From positions 62,001-126,000 of the forward strand of contig NZ_BSSM01000019.1 of NCBI RefSeq assembly GCF_030269125.1: DNA of 64,000 bases, given 5' to 3'. Both the position numbers and the translations under genes were made by a program. Of the stretch, positions 34,190 through 41,695 are shown piece by piece; the first letter of the stretch is position 1; every line of letters begins with the position of its first letter. The notes under the pieces were generated by a model, which made no database searches, was not told the origin of the DNA, and worked only from the letters and a program-made list of their open reading frames with translations. This DNA comes from Streptomyces hygroscopicus subsp. hygroscopicus. Lineage in GTDB: Bacteria; Actinomycetota; Actinomycetes; Streptomycetales; Streptomycetaceae.

Positions 34190-35043
34190 CGGGCCTGCTC
34201 CGTACCGCGGGCGTAGTGCTTCTCCACGTAGTGCTGGCCGATGCCGAGCACGCCGGTGACGACGGCGTACCAGAGGGTGGCGACCATCAGCAGCGGGATG
34301 ACCTGATAGGTGCGGTGATAGATCAACTGGGTCGAGAACAGGAGGTCGTCGACCGCGATGACACTGACGATGGACGTGCCCTTGAGGGTGCCGATCAGCA
34401 TGTTGCCGGCGGGCGGCACGATGGAGCGCATCGCCTGCGGCAGCACGATCCGCCACCAGCGGCGTAGGCGGCCCAGGCCGAGCGCCTGGGCGGCCTCGAC
34501 CTGGCCCCGGTCGACCGAGAGGATGCCGCCGCGCACGACCTCGGCGGCGTAGGCGGCCTCGTGCAGCGTGAGGCCGACGACGGCGACGGCGACCGGGCTG
34601 AGCAGGTTGACCGTCCTGACCCCGAGCACCGTCGGGTACAGCGCCCCGATGTTGAACCACAGCAGCAGCTGCACCAGGATCGGGATCGACCGGAACAGCC
34701 AGACGTAGCCGGAACCGACCGCGCGCAGCACGGGGTTGGCGGACAGCCGGAAGGCGGCGAGCAGGGCGCCGAGGGCGAAGCCGAGGACCATCACCACGGC
34801 GGTCAGCCAGAGCGTGAGCCACAGTCCGCGCAGCACCGCGCCGGTGGTGAAGTAGTCGGCGACGACGTCCCACTGGAACGCCTGGTTGCGCACGACGGAG
34901 GCGAGGGCGAGGCCGAGCAGGACGAGGACGACGACGGCGGCGGTCCACTGTCCGTAGCGGCGCTGGGGCACGATCCGGGGGACGGCCGCGGGCCCGGGTG
35001 TCTCCGGGGCGGTGGGTGCGTGGGCGAGGGTGTCGGATGACAT
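34186..35043 (-). CDS. Polar amino-acid-type ABC transporter permease
   Basis: A 285-residue His/Glu/Gln-type permease. About five membrane helices follow a 35-residue cytoplasmic tail, with LWLTLWLTAVVMVLGFALGA early. The EAA loop is EAAQALGLGRLRRWWRIVLP, and the segment VWLFRSIPILVQLLLWFNIG is typical of the family. ATG 35043 follows GGAG by seven bases. It heads the - strand operon, divergent from its binding protein. A single permease implies a homodimer. Confidence 0.9.
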   Translation of the reverse strand: MSSDTLAHAPTAPETPGPAAVPRIVPQRRYGQWTAAVVVLVLLGLALASVVRNQAFQWDVVADYFTTGAVLRGLWLTLWLTAVVMVLGFALGALLAAFRLSANPVLRAVGSGYVWLFRSIPILVQLLLWFNIGALYPTVLGVRTVNLLSPVAVAVVGLTLHEAAYAAEVVRGGILSVDRGQVEAAQALGLGRLRRWWRIVLPQAMRSIVPPAGNMLIGTLKGTSIVSVIAVDDLLFSTQLIYHRTYQVIPLLMVATLWYAVVTGVLGIGQHYVEKHYARGTEQAR

Positions 35044-35156
35044 GCGAAGGCTCCGTGACGCGATCGGTCGAACGTCGGAACGGTTGATGCCTTCACACGG
35101 GTGCGCCGAACACATGGCGCGGTCACGGCCGAGCCCCTCAGCAGGGCCGTGCACCG

Positions 35157-35187
35157 AGAGTACGCAAGCGGTCGCCCGCGCTGTCAA
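35157..35187 (-). promoter_or_regulatory. Candidate promoter of the permease operon
   Basis: On the - strand TTGACA (35182-35187) precedes TACTCT (35157-35162) by 19 bases, or CGTACT (35159-35164) by 17. It points toward the permease, 114 bases from its start. Confidence 0.5.
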
Positions 35188-35200
35188 GCGTGTCCGAACT

Positions 35201-35218
35201 GTGAGCAGTACGTCTCAC
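35201..35218. promoter_or_regulatory. Inverted repeat between the divergent transporter promoters
   Basis: GTGAG-N8-CTCAC lies between the two divergent -35 elements (35182-35187 on - and 35224-35229 on +). The position suits one regulator controlling both halves of the locus. The regulator is not encoded nearby. Confidence 0.45.
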
Positions 35219-35223
35219 GTCGG

Positions 35224-35252
35224 TTGACGCGGAACCGGATGCCTGTTCCACT
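35224..35252 (+). promoter_or_regulatory. Candidate promoter of the leader peptide and binding-protein transcript
   Basis: TTGACG (35224-35229), a 17-base spacer and TCCACT (35247-35252). The predicted transcript would begin at or next to the ATG at 35259, giving a leaderless message. The -10 is imperfect. Confidence 0.45.
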
Positions 35253-35258
35253 TGCCCC

Positions 35259-35330
35259 ATGCATCCACAGCAGTGGCTGGTCACCCGCTCCCACATCGAC
35301 TTCGGTCGCGTGTGGTCCTCCTCCTGTTGA
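35259..35330 (+). CDS. Leaderless leader peptide ending in Cys (candidate cysteine attenuator)
   Basis: A 23-residue frame, MHPQQWLVTRSHIDFGRVWS followed by Ser-Ser-Cys-stop. The TRSHIDFGRV core resembles the short actinobacterial leader peptides with R-x-H-I/V-D that stand before sulfur genes. There is no ribosome site, and the predicted transcription start is at the ATG. CTCCTG (35321-35326), within the Ser-Cys codons, is the exact complement of CAGGAG (35468-35473), the ribosome site of the binding-protein gene. Slow reading of the Cys codon could thus open that site, as in mycobacterial cysteine-responsive leaders. The peptide is seen; the mechanism is inferred. Confidence 0.68.
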   Translation: MHPQQWLVTRSHIDFGRVWSSSC

Positions 35331-35483
35331 GCTGACCCCCTGCGCACGCCCGCCGTCAGCGGGCCTCCTTCGCGCTCTCCGCTTCTCCCCGCGTTCCGCG
35401 CCTCCCCGCTCCACCGCGCCTTCACACGCGCCCCTCCCCTCGCGCTCTCGCACACCCATTCCCCGTTCAGGAGAACGCCTCCG

Positions 35484-36425
35484 ATGCGTACGCCGATCCA
35501 TCGATTCGTCATGCCCTTTACCGCCCTGGCCTCGGCCGCCCTGCTCCTCACCGCCTGCGGCTCCGGGTCCGCGGGCGGGACGGACGCCTCCGGGGTGGCG
35601 GCCGCGTCCGACGCCGTGCCGACCACGGACGTGGTGTCGGCCGAGAGGACGGACCCGGCGGCGGCGAGGCTGCTGCCCGCCGGCACCAGGCACCTCACCA
35701 TCGCGATCAGCGTCGGCGGCACGCCGCCCGGCACCACCTACCTCGCCGACGGCAGGACGCTGACCGGCCAGGACGTCGACTTCGCCAAGGCGGTCGCCAA
35801 GGTCCTCGGCGTCGAACTGACCGTGGATCAGGCGAGTTTCGAGGCGATCCTGCCCGCCCTGAGCAGCGGCAAGTACGACGTCGGCGCGAGCAACTTCGGG
35901 GTCACCGACGAGCGCCGCAAGACCATCGACTTCGTCACCTACATCAACGACGGCCAGGGTTTCGCCACCCGCGAGGACAGCAGGCTCTCCAGGATCACCG
36001 ATCTGAAGCAGCTGTGCGGACTGAACGTGGCGACCGGCGCCGGAACGACGTTCGAGGCCACGCTGGAGGAGAACAGGCACCTGTGCGCCGACGCGGGCGA
36101 GAAGCCGTACCGGGTGCAGACGTACGCCGAGCCCAGCGCGATCTGGTCCTCGGTGCAGCAGGGCCGCAGCGACGTGGTGATGTCCACGATCAACGGCCTG
36201 CGCTACGCCGTCGCCCACCAGAGCGGCCTGAAGTTCCTCAACGCGTTCCACCGGCTCGACGTCGGCTTCGCCTTCAAGAAGGGCACCGCGCTGGCGCCCG
36301 CCTTCCAGGCCGCGGTGGACCGGCTGATCGCCGACGGCACCTACGACAGGATCCTGGAGAAGTGGGGCACGACGGGCTCGGCGATCACGAAGTCACGGAT
36401 CTCCCCGCCCGAGCTGAAGAACTGA
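35484..36425 (+). CDS. ABC transporter substrate-binding lipoprotein (amino-acid type)
   Basis: A 313-residue family 3 periplasmic-type binding protein. The lipobox LLLTACGSGS near residue 20 anchors it outside the membrane. Domain marks are HLTIAISVGGTPPG, LTGQDVDFAKAVAKVLG, YDVGASNFGVTDERRKTID and a C-terminal ILEKWGTTG. ATG 35484 follows CAGGAG by ten bases, and that site can pair with the end of the leader peptide. The divergent permease, ATPase, FAD protein and monooxygenase complete the system. A cystine-like or methylated sulfur amino acid is the favoured substrate, by context only. Confidence 0.9.
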   Translation: MRTPIHRFVMPFTALASAALLLTACGSGSAGGTDASGVAAASDAVPTTDVVSAERTDPAAARLLPAGTRHLTIAISVGGTPPGTTYLADGRTLTGQDVDFAKAVAKVLGVELTVDQASFEAILPALSSGKYDVGASNFGVTDERRKTIDFVTYINDGQGFATREDSRLSRITDLKQLCGLNVATGAGTTFEATLEENRHLCADAGEKPYRVQTYAEPSAIWSSVQQGRSDVVMSTINGLRYAVAHQSGLKFLNAFHRLDVGFAFKKGTALAPAFQAAVDRLIADGTYDRILEKWGTTGSAITKSRISPPELKN

Positions 36426-36431
36426 GCGGGG

Positions 36432-37622
36432 TCAGCAGTCGCAGGCACAGCACTCGCAGCACTCGCAGCAATCGCAGCAATCGAGCGCCTCGCAGCAGTC
36501 GCAGGAGGAGCAGCAGCCCTCGCGACGCTTCCGCGACCACGGGCCCTCGAACTCGTCGGCGCAGCACACCTTGCAGGTGCAGCACACGGCGAGCGCGGCG
36601 GCGCAGCCGGCCCAGAAGCCCCGCTTGCCGGGACCCTTCGACAGGTCGTCGTAGGGGTTGCCGTGCGGGTCGCCCGGCGCGTGCGGACCCCGCGTGCCCG
36701 GGGTCCCCGGCGCGTACGGCCCCGTCGGCGGCCCGAAGGCGGCCTCGGGAGAGGAGTGTCCGCAGGACGTCGTGCCGAACGCCCGGTCCACCGAGCGCCG
36801 CAGCTCGTGCACCAGCAGCAGATGGACCAGGGCGCCGTCCTGGAACTCGGTGTCCCTCAGGGCGAGTCGGATGCCGTGCAGGGCGTCGTCGGCGAGCCTG
36901 CGGGCCTCGGTGAGGGAGGTGCCGGTGGCGGTCAGCGGGTTCCAGGCGCCGCTCGCGGCGTCGGCCTCCCGGTCCTCGACCGCGTCCAGCAGGTGCGCGA
37001 GCCGCCCGAAGAGCCGCCCGGTCTCGGCGAGCGGCGCCGCGTTGCCGGGCCGGCCGGCCAGCCGCGCGGTGTGCGCGAAGGCGGCGGCGGTGGCCGTCTC
37101 GGTGGGCTCGGTGACGGTGAGGATCGGGGTGCCGGGCCCGGCCAGCGTCTCGATGCCGAGCTGGCGGTCGACGGCGTCCACCAGGACACCGGTGTCGAAG
37201 CCGACCGCCGCCCCGCTGTGCTCCCCGGCCCGGCCCCAGCTCGCCGCGACCCTGCGGGCGGCGGCGGCCACCGGCCTGCGGGCCAGCAGCCCGTCCCGGT
37301 CGGCGACATGGTCGCGGACCTTCGCCGCGGCGAGCACCAGGGAGACGGCCGCCGCGAGCCGCGCGCCCTCGCCCCGCGCCACCGACGCCGTCCGCATCCC
37401 GCGCAGCGCGCACGGCCCCGCCGTCCGCCGTCCGCCCTCGCCGCGACCGAGCTGAGCCTCCGTCAACACGGAGATCAGCAAACCGTCATAGTTGGTGACA
37501 ACACGTGCGAGCTGACCATGGTCACCGCGCAACGCGAGACAGAGCCCGCACAGATGCGCCATCCACTCGCCCTTGAAGCGGTCACCGAGCCGGTGCGAGC
37601 AGGGTCTGACTATTCCGAACAC
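36432..37622 (-). CDS. DUF5685 family protein with extreme Cys-rich tail
   Basis: A 396-residue protein. The N-terminus FGIVRPCSHRLGDRFKGEWM, followed by AHLCGLCLALRGDHG, has a Cys/His set fit for metal. The middle is helical. The last about 60 residues contain roughly 21 Cys, mostly in CC pairs separated by Asp, Glu or Ser (SSCDCCEALDCC, ECCECCACDC). GTG 37622 follows GGGGAAA and gives the family's FGIVRPC start; the extension to 37670 is rejected. The function is unknown. Metal binding or cysteine storage is suggested by the tail. It converges on the binding-protein gene with six bases between stops. Confidence 0.83.
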   Translation of the reverse strand: MFGIVRPCSHRLGDRFKGEWMAHLCGLCLALRGDHGQLARVVTNYDGLLISVLTEAQLGRGEGGRRTAGPCALRGMRTASVARGEGARLAAAVSLVLAAAKVRDHVADRDGLLARRPVAAAARRVAASWGRAGEHSGAAVGFDTGVLVDAVDRQLGIETLAGPGTPILTVTEPTETATAAAFAHTARLAGRPGNAAPLAETGRLFGRLAHLLDAVEDREADAASGAWNPLTATGTSLTEARRLADDALHGIRLALRDTEFQDGALVHLLLVHELRRSVDRAFGTTSCGHSSPEAAFGPPTGPYAPGTPGTRGPHAPGDPHGNPYDDLSKGPGKRGFWAGCAAALAVCCTCKVCCADEFEGPWSRKRREGCCSSCDCCEALDCCDCCECCECCACDC

Positions 37623-37889
37623 AGCGTTTCCCCCGTGCGTTGACGTGTCAGCGGCTTCACCCGGACGCACCGAGCGTCACCCATCCGCCGCCGACCATCA
37701 TATTTCACTCACAGTCAGCAGCCGTACGTGTCACAACCCTTGCGAGACAAGGCGTCTCGACGGATCGGCTGTGCACCAGTACCGTCACAAACCCCCCGCG
37801 CGGCGACTATCCACTTGGCGCGTTGTCAGCATCATGGATGACCATAGGGGAACGGACAGCACGAGAGACCGCTGTGAGAGGAGGCGTCC
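37623..37889. other. Divergent intergenic region before sepF-like gene
   Basis: A 267-base gap with a locally AT-richer stretch at 37690-37760 that probably holds the promoters of the DUF5685 and SepF-like genes. AGAGGAGG lies just before the SepF ATG. No gene or strong dyad is seen. Confidence 0.4.
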
Positions 37890-38327
37890 ATGGGATCGGT
37901 ACGCAAGGCGAGTGCGTGGCTCGGCCTCGTCGACGACAACGATGACGAGCGCTACTACGACGACGACTACTCCGAGGGCACCGCGTCCGGGGACGCCTGG
38001 GTGACCGACCCCCGGGTGCAGGTGGCCACGGACAAGGCCGAGGAGAGGAGCCGGCGGATCGCCACGGTCACCCCGGACAGCTTCCGGGACGCCCGTGCCA
38101 TCGGCGAGCTGTTCCGGGACGGGGTCCCGGTCATCATGAACCTCACCGGCATGGAGCCCGGCGACGCCAAGCGGGTCGTGGACTTCGCGGCGGGGCTGAT
38201 CTTCGGTCTGCGCGGCTCCATCGACCGGGTCTCCACCCGGGTGTTCCTGCTGACGCCGGCCGACACGGAGATCATCAGCGGTGAGGCGTCCGCGCACCGC
38301 TCGGACGGCTTCTTCAACCAGAGCTGA
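37890..38327 (+). CDS. sepF: SepF-like cell division protein
   Basis: A 145-residue SepF homologue. The N-terminal MGSVRKASAWLGLVDD is an amphipathic membrane-targeting helix. An acidic linker follows (DDNDDERYYDDDY). The globular SepF domain has RIATVTPDSFRDARAIGELF, then PVIMNLTGMEPGDAKRVVDFAAG and GSIDRVSTRVFLLTP. It lacks the ftsZ cluster context, so it is one of the extra SepF paralogues of Streptomyces, which act at the Z-ring or with dynamin-like proteins during sporulation septation. ATG 37890 follows GGAGG. Confidence 0.88.
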   Translation: MGSVRKASAWLGLVDDNDDERYYDDDYSEGTASGDAWVTDPRVQVATDKAEERSRRIATVTPDSFRDARAIGELFRDGVPVIMNLTGMEPGDAKRVVDFAAGLIFGLRGSIDRVSTRVFLLTPADTEIISGEASAHRSDGFFNQS

Positions 38328-38364
38328 GGCGGGGCCGCTCACCGGCCCCGCCCCACCCGGTGGC

Positions 38365-39549
38365 TCACCGGAACGCGTCGAGCCCGGTGAGCGCCTTGCC
38401 CAGCACCAGCTGGTGCATCTCGACGGTGCCCTCGTAGGTGAGCACCGACTCGAGGTTGGTCGCGTGCCGCATCACGGGGTATTCGAGGGAGATCCCGTTG
38501 GCACCGAGGATCGTCCGCGCCGTACGGCAGATCTCGATGGCCTCGCGGACGTTGTTGAGCTTGCCGAAGCTGACCTGCTCCGGGCGCAGCCGGCCGGCGT
38601 CCATCCGCCGCCCCAGATGGTGGGCGAGCAGGATTCCCTTGTGCAGTTCGACCGCCATGTCGGCGAGCTTGGCCTGGGTGAGCTGGAAGCCGCCGATGGG
38701 CCGCCCGAACTGCTCCCGGGTCTTCGCGTACTCCACGGCCGCCTCGAAGCTGCTGCGCGCGGCGCCCATCGCGCCCCAGACGATGCCGTAGCGGGCGTGC
38801 GACAGGCAGCTCAGCGGGCCGCGCAGCCCCACGACCTCCGGCAGCACCGCGCTCGCGGGCAGCCGCACGTCGTCCAGGACGAGCTCACTGGTGACGGAGG
38901 CGCGCAGCGACCACTTGTGCTTGATCTCGGGCGCCGAGAAACCGGGCGTGTCCGTCGGCACGACGAAGCCGCGGATACCCTCCTCGGTCTGCGCCCAGAC
39001 GACGGCCACCCCGGCGACCGAGCCGTTGGTGATCCACATCTTGCGCCCGTTGAGCACCCAGTCCTCGCCGTCCCGCTTGGCGTGGGTCCGCATCGAGGCG
39101 GGGTCGGAGCCGTGGTCCGGCTCGGTGAGGCCGAAGCAGCCGATCACCTCGCCGGCGGCCATCCGCGGCAGCCACTCCTGCTTCTGCTCCTCGCTGCCGA
39201 AGCGGTGGATGGCGTACATCGCGAGGGAGCCCTGCACCGAGACCAGCGAGCGGATGCCGGAGTCGGCCGCCTCCAGCTCCAGGCAGGCCAGACCGTACTG
39301 CACGGCCGACGCGCCCGCGCAGCCGTACCCGCTGAGGGACATCCCGAGGGCGCCGATGCCGCCCAGCTCGCGGGCGAGTTCCCGGATCTGCGGCAGCTCG
39401 CCCTTCTCGTACCAGTCGGCGACGTACGGCAGCACGCGGTCGGCCGCCCAGCCGCGGACGGTGTCCCGGATGGCCAGGTCCTCCGGGTCGAGCAGATCGT
39501 CGATCCCCAGCGGGTCGGTGGCGTCGAACGGGGGCAGCTTCGCGGACAT
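38365..39549 (-). CDS. Acyl-CoA dehydrogenase (glutaryl-CoA dehydrogenase-like)
   Basis: A 394-residue flavoprotein. Marks are IGCFGLTEPDHGSDPASM, WVLNGRKMWITNGSVAGV, REQFGRPIGGFQLTQAKLAD and LTYEGTVEMHQLVLGKALTG, where the Glu of YEGT is the catalytic base. The arrangement fits the GcdH subgroup. It oxidises acyl-CoA to enoyl-CoA, passing electrons to ETF. ATG 39549 is the start. A perfect palindrome at 39570-39586 covers the promoter, implying TetR-type control. No beta-oxidation partner is adjacent. Confidence 0.9.
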   Translation of the reverse strand: MSAKLPPFDATDPLGIDDLLDPEDLAIRDTVRGWAADRVLPYVADWYEKGELPQIRELARELGGIGALGMSLSGYGCAGASAVQYGLACLELEAADSGIRSLVSVQGSLAMYAIHRFGSEEQKQEWLPRMAAGEVIGCFGLTEPDHGSDPASMRTHAKRDGEDWVLNGRKMWITNGSVAGVAVVWAQTEEGIRGFVVPTDTPGFSAPEIKHKWSLRASVTSELVLDDVRLPASAVLPEVVGLRGPLSCLSHARYGIVWGAMGAARSSFEAAVEYAKTREQFGRPIGGFQLTQAKLADMAVELHKGILLAHHLGRRMDAGRLRPEQVSFGKLNNVREAIEICRTARTILGANGISLEYPVMRHATNLESVLTYEGTVEMHQLVLGKALTGLDAFR

Positions 39550-39569
39550 GGGACACCCTCCGGTACTAA

Positions 39570-39586
39570 AACTAGCAGCGCTAGTT
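39570..39586. promoter_or_regulatory. Perfect 7-3-7 palindrome before the acyl-CoA dehydrogenase gene
   Basis: AACTAGC-AGC-GCTAGTT is centred 29 bases before the start codon, typical of a TetR or fatty-acid regulator operator. The cognate regulator is not in the immediate vicinity. Confidence 0.65.
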
Positions 39587-39636
39587 ACGGCTTCGCAGCC
39601 GACGTTACGGGGCAGTTTCCCGCACGTCCAGAGGGG

Positions 39637-41439
39637 TCAGGCGGAGACCCGCGGCTTCTCGGCGGGACGCGGGGCGGGTACCTCGGCCGCGAGCGGCCCG
39701 GCGTCGCCCGGCACGGGACCGGCGACCGGCGGCACGGCGTCCGCTTCCGAACCCCCCGGCAGGGTCTTCGGCACGGCACCGCCCCGCACCGCCCCCGGCC
39801 CGTCACCGCCCCGCACGGCCTCCGGCTCGGCGCCGCCCGGCACCGTCCCCGTGTCCGCCTCCGCGCCGCCCGGCACCGTCCCCGTGTCCGCCTCCGCGCC
39901 ACACTGCATGATCCGCGGCAGCCGCAGCGCCATCACCGCGCCCAGCAGCAGCAGGCCCGCGCTCACCAGCAGCGTCAGGTGCAGCCCGTGCACGAAGGAG
40001 TCCCGCGCCACCTGGCGCAGCGCCGCCCCGGCCGGGCCGCCGAGCCGGTCGGCGACGTCGTAGGCCTCGCCCAGCGAGTGCCCGGCGGCGGCCGCGTCGG
40101 GGGCGGAGACGCCGGGGACCGAGCGCAGCCGGGGCGTGTAGGCGGCGTTCATCACGCTGCCGAGCAGCGCGATGCCGATGCCGGCGCCCAGCTGGTACGA
40201 GGTCTCGCCGATCGCCGCCGCGCCGCCGGCCCGGTCCGCCGGAGCCTCGCTGAGCATCGACTCGTAGGCGCCGAACAGCGTGGTCTCCAGGCCGAAGCCG
40301 AGCAGTACGAAGCCGGACAGCAGCAACGGCGCGTTGTCGGTGCCGCCCATCGCGGTCAGGGTCAGCACGGCGGCCGCCGTCAGGCAGAACCCGGCGGCAA
40401 CCATCCGGCGCGGCCCGAACCGGCGCAGCACGCGCGCGCCCAGCAGGCCCGCCGCCATCGCCGCCACGGTCAGCGGCAGCAGCCGCAGTCCGGTGGCGAG
40501 CGGCGAGAGGCCGAGCACCAGCTGGAGGTACTGCGCGGCGATCAGCTCCAGGCCGACCAGGGCGAGCATCGCCAGCACGATGCAGCCCACCGAGGTGCTG
40601 AAGGCGGCCCTGCGGAACATGCGCAGGTCCACCAGCGGATGCGGCAGCCGCCGCTGGCGGCGCACGAAGACGACGAGGAGGGCCGCGCCGGCCAGCAGCG
40701 GCAGCAGGGTCAGCGGGCTCGCGGGGGCCTCGCCGCCGCCGAGCCGCTTGACGCCGAGGACGACGCCGAACAGCCCGGCCGCCGCCATCACCGCGCCGGT
40801 CACGTCCCAGGGGCCGTCGGCCCCGCCCCGGGACTCGGGCAACAGCATCCGCCCGACGGGGAGGCTGATCAGCATCAGCGGGATGTTGATCAGGAAGACC
40901 GAGCCCCACCAGAAGTGCTCCAGCAGGAAGCCGCCCAGCAGCGGGCCGACCGCCGCGCCGACCGCGGCGACCGCGCTCCACACGCCGATGGCGAGCGCGC
41001 GCTCGCGCCGGTCGGGGAAGGACTGGCGCAGGATCGACAGGGTCGCGGGCATGATCATGGCGCCGCCGACGCCGAGCAGGGCACGGGCGAGGATCAGCAC
41101 CTCGGCCGTGTGCGCGCACGCCGCCACGGCGGAGGCCACGCCGAAGAGGCCGTAGCCGAGCAGGAGGACCCGTCTGCGTCCGACGCGGTCGCCGAGGGTG
41201 CCGAAGAGGATCAGCAGCGAGGCGCAGACCAGCGGGTAGACGTCGACGATCCAGAGCAGCTGGACGGCGCCGGGCCGCAGGTCCTCGCTGACCGCGGGGA
41301 CCGCCACGTGCAGCACGGTCGCGTCGAGGGCGACGAGCAGCAGGCTGACGCAGAGGACGACGAGGACGACCCAGCGGTTGGCACCGGGCCCGGTCGCCCG
41401 ACCCCGCGGCCGGACATCGGCCGTGGTCGTCCCGGACAT
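39637..41439 (-). CDS. MFS drug exporter (DHA2, 14-helix type)
   Basis: A 600-residue major facilitator protein. Marks are LVALDATVLHVAVPAVSEDL in helix 1, FGTLGDRVGRRRVLL as motif A, and LGVGGAMIMPATLSILRQSF with AVGAAVGPLLGGFLLEHFWW as motif C. There are about 14 helices. The last about 85 residues are a Gly/Pro/Ala tail with an exact 33-bp tandem duplication (39832-39897). ATG 41439 follows GGGAGGT. Proton-driven export of drugs or dyes is expected. No regulator is adjacent. Confidence 0.88.
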   Translation of the reverse strand: MSGTTTADVRPRGRATGPGANRWVVLVVLCVSLLLVALDATVLHVAVPAVSEDLRPGAVQLLWIVDVYPLVCASLLILFGTLGDRVGRRRVLLLGYGLFGVASAVAACAHTAEVLILARALLGVGGAMIMPATLSILRQSFPDRRERALAIGVWSAVAAVGAAVGPLLGGFLLEHFWWGSVFLINIPLMLISLPVGRMLLPESRGGADGPWDVTGAVMAAAGLFGVVLGVKRLGGGEAPASPLTLLPLLAGAALLVVFVRRQRRLPHPLVDLRMFRRAAFSTSVGCIVLAMLALVGLELIAAQYLQLVLGLSPLATGLRLLPLTVAAMAAGLLGARVLRRFGPRRMVAAGFCLTAAAVLTLTAMGGTDNAPLLLSGFVLLGFGLETTLFGAYESMLSEAPADRAGGAAAIGETSYQLGAGIGIALLGSVMNAAYTPRLRSVPGVSAPDAAAAGHSLGEAYDVADRLGGPAGAALRQVARDSFVHGLHLTLLVSAGLLLLGAVMALRLPRIMQCGAEADTGTVPGGAEADTGTVPGGAEPEAVRGGDGPGAVRGGAVPKTLPGGSEADAVPPVAGPVPGDAGPLAAEVPAPRPAEKPRVSA

Positions 41440-41695
41440 GTACGTACCTCCCAGATCTTCCCTCGCGTGGGGCGCCGCGACAGGGGCTCCCTTGTCGTAC
41501 GGCCGGGAAGAACGGTGTCCCCGGCCCGCGCTTGACCCACGGGGATGGCTCGTCAGCCTACGCGAGTCCGTCGCGGCCACACGTGGCGGACCTCTCACCC
41601 GACGGAGGGAACCCTTGTGGGGTACACCACGTCGCACCGGCTTGACCGCGCCCCGGCGAGCGGTCCGTTCCCCCGTCCGGTCGATAATCGAGCCC

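Noticed and set aside
36440..36520. Short regular GCAGCA(A/G)TC repeats as a CRISPR or microsatellite
   Set aside because: They are the Cys-rich codons of the DUF5685 tail; there are no spacers and the frame is maintained.
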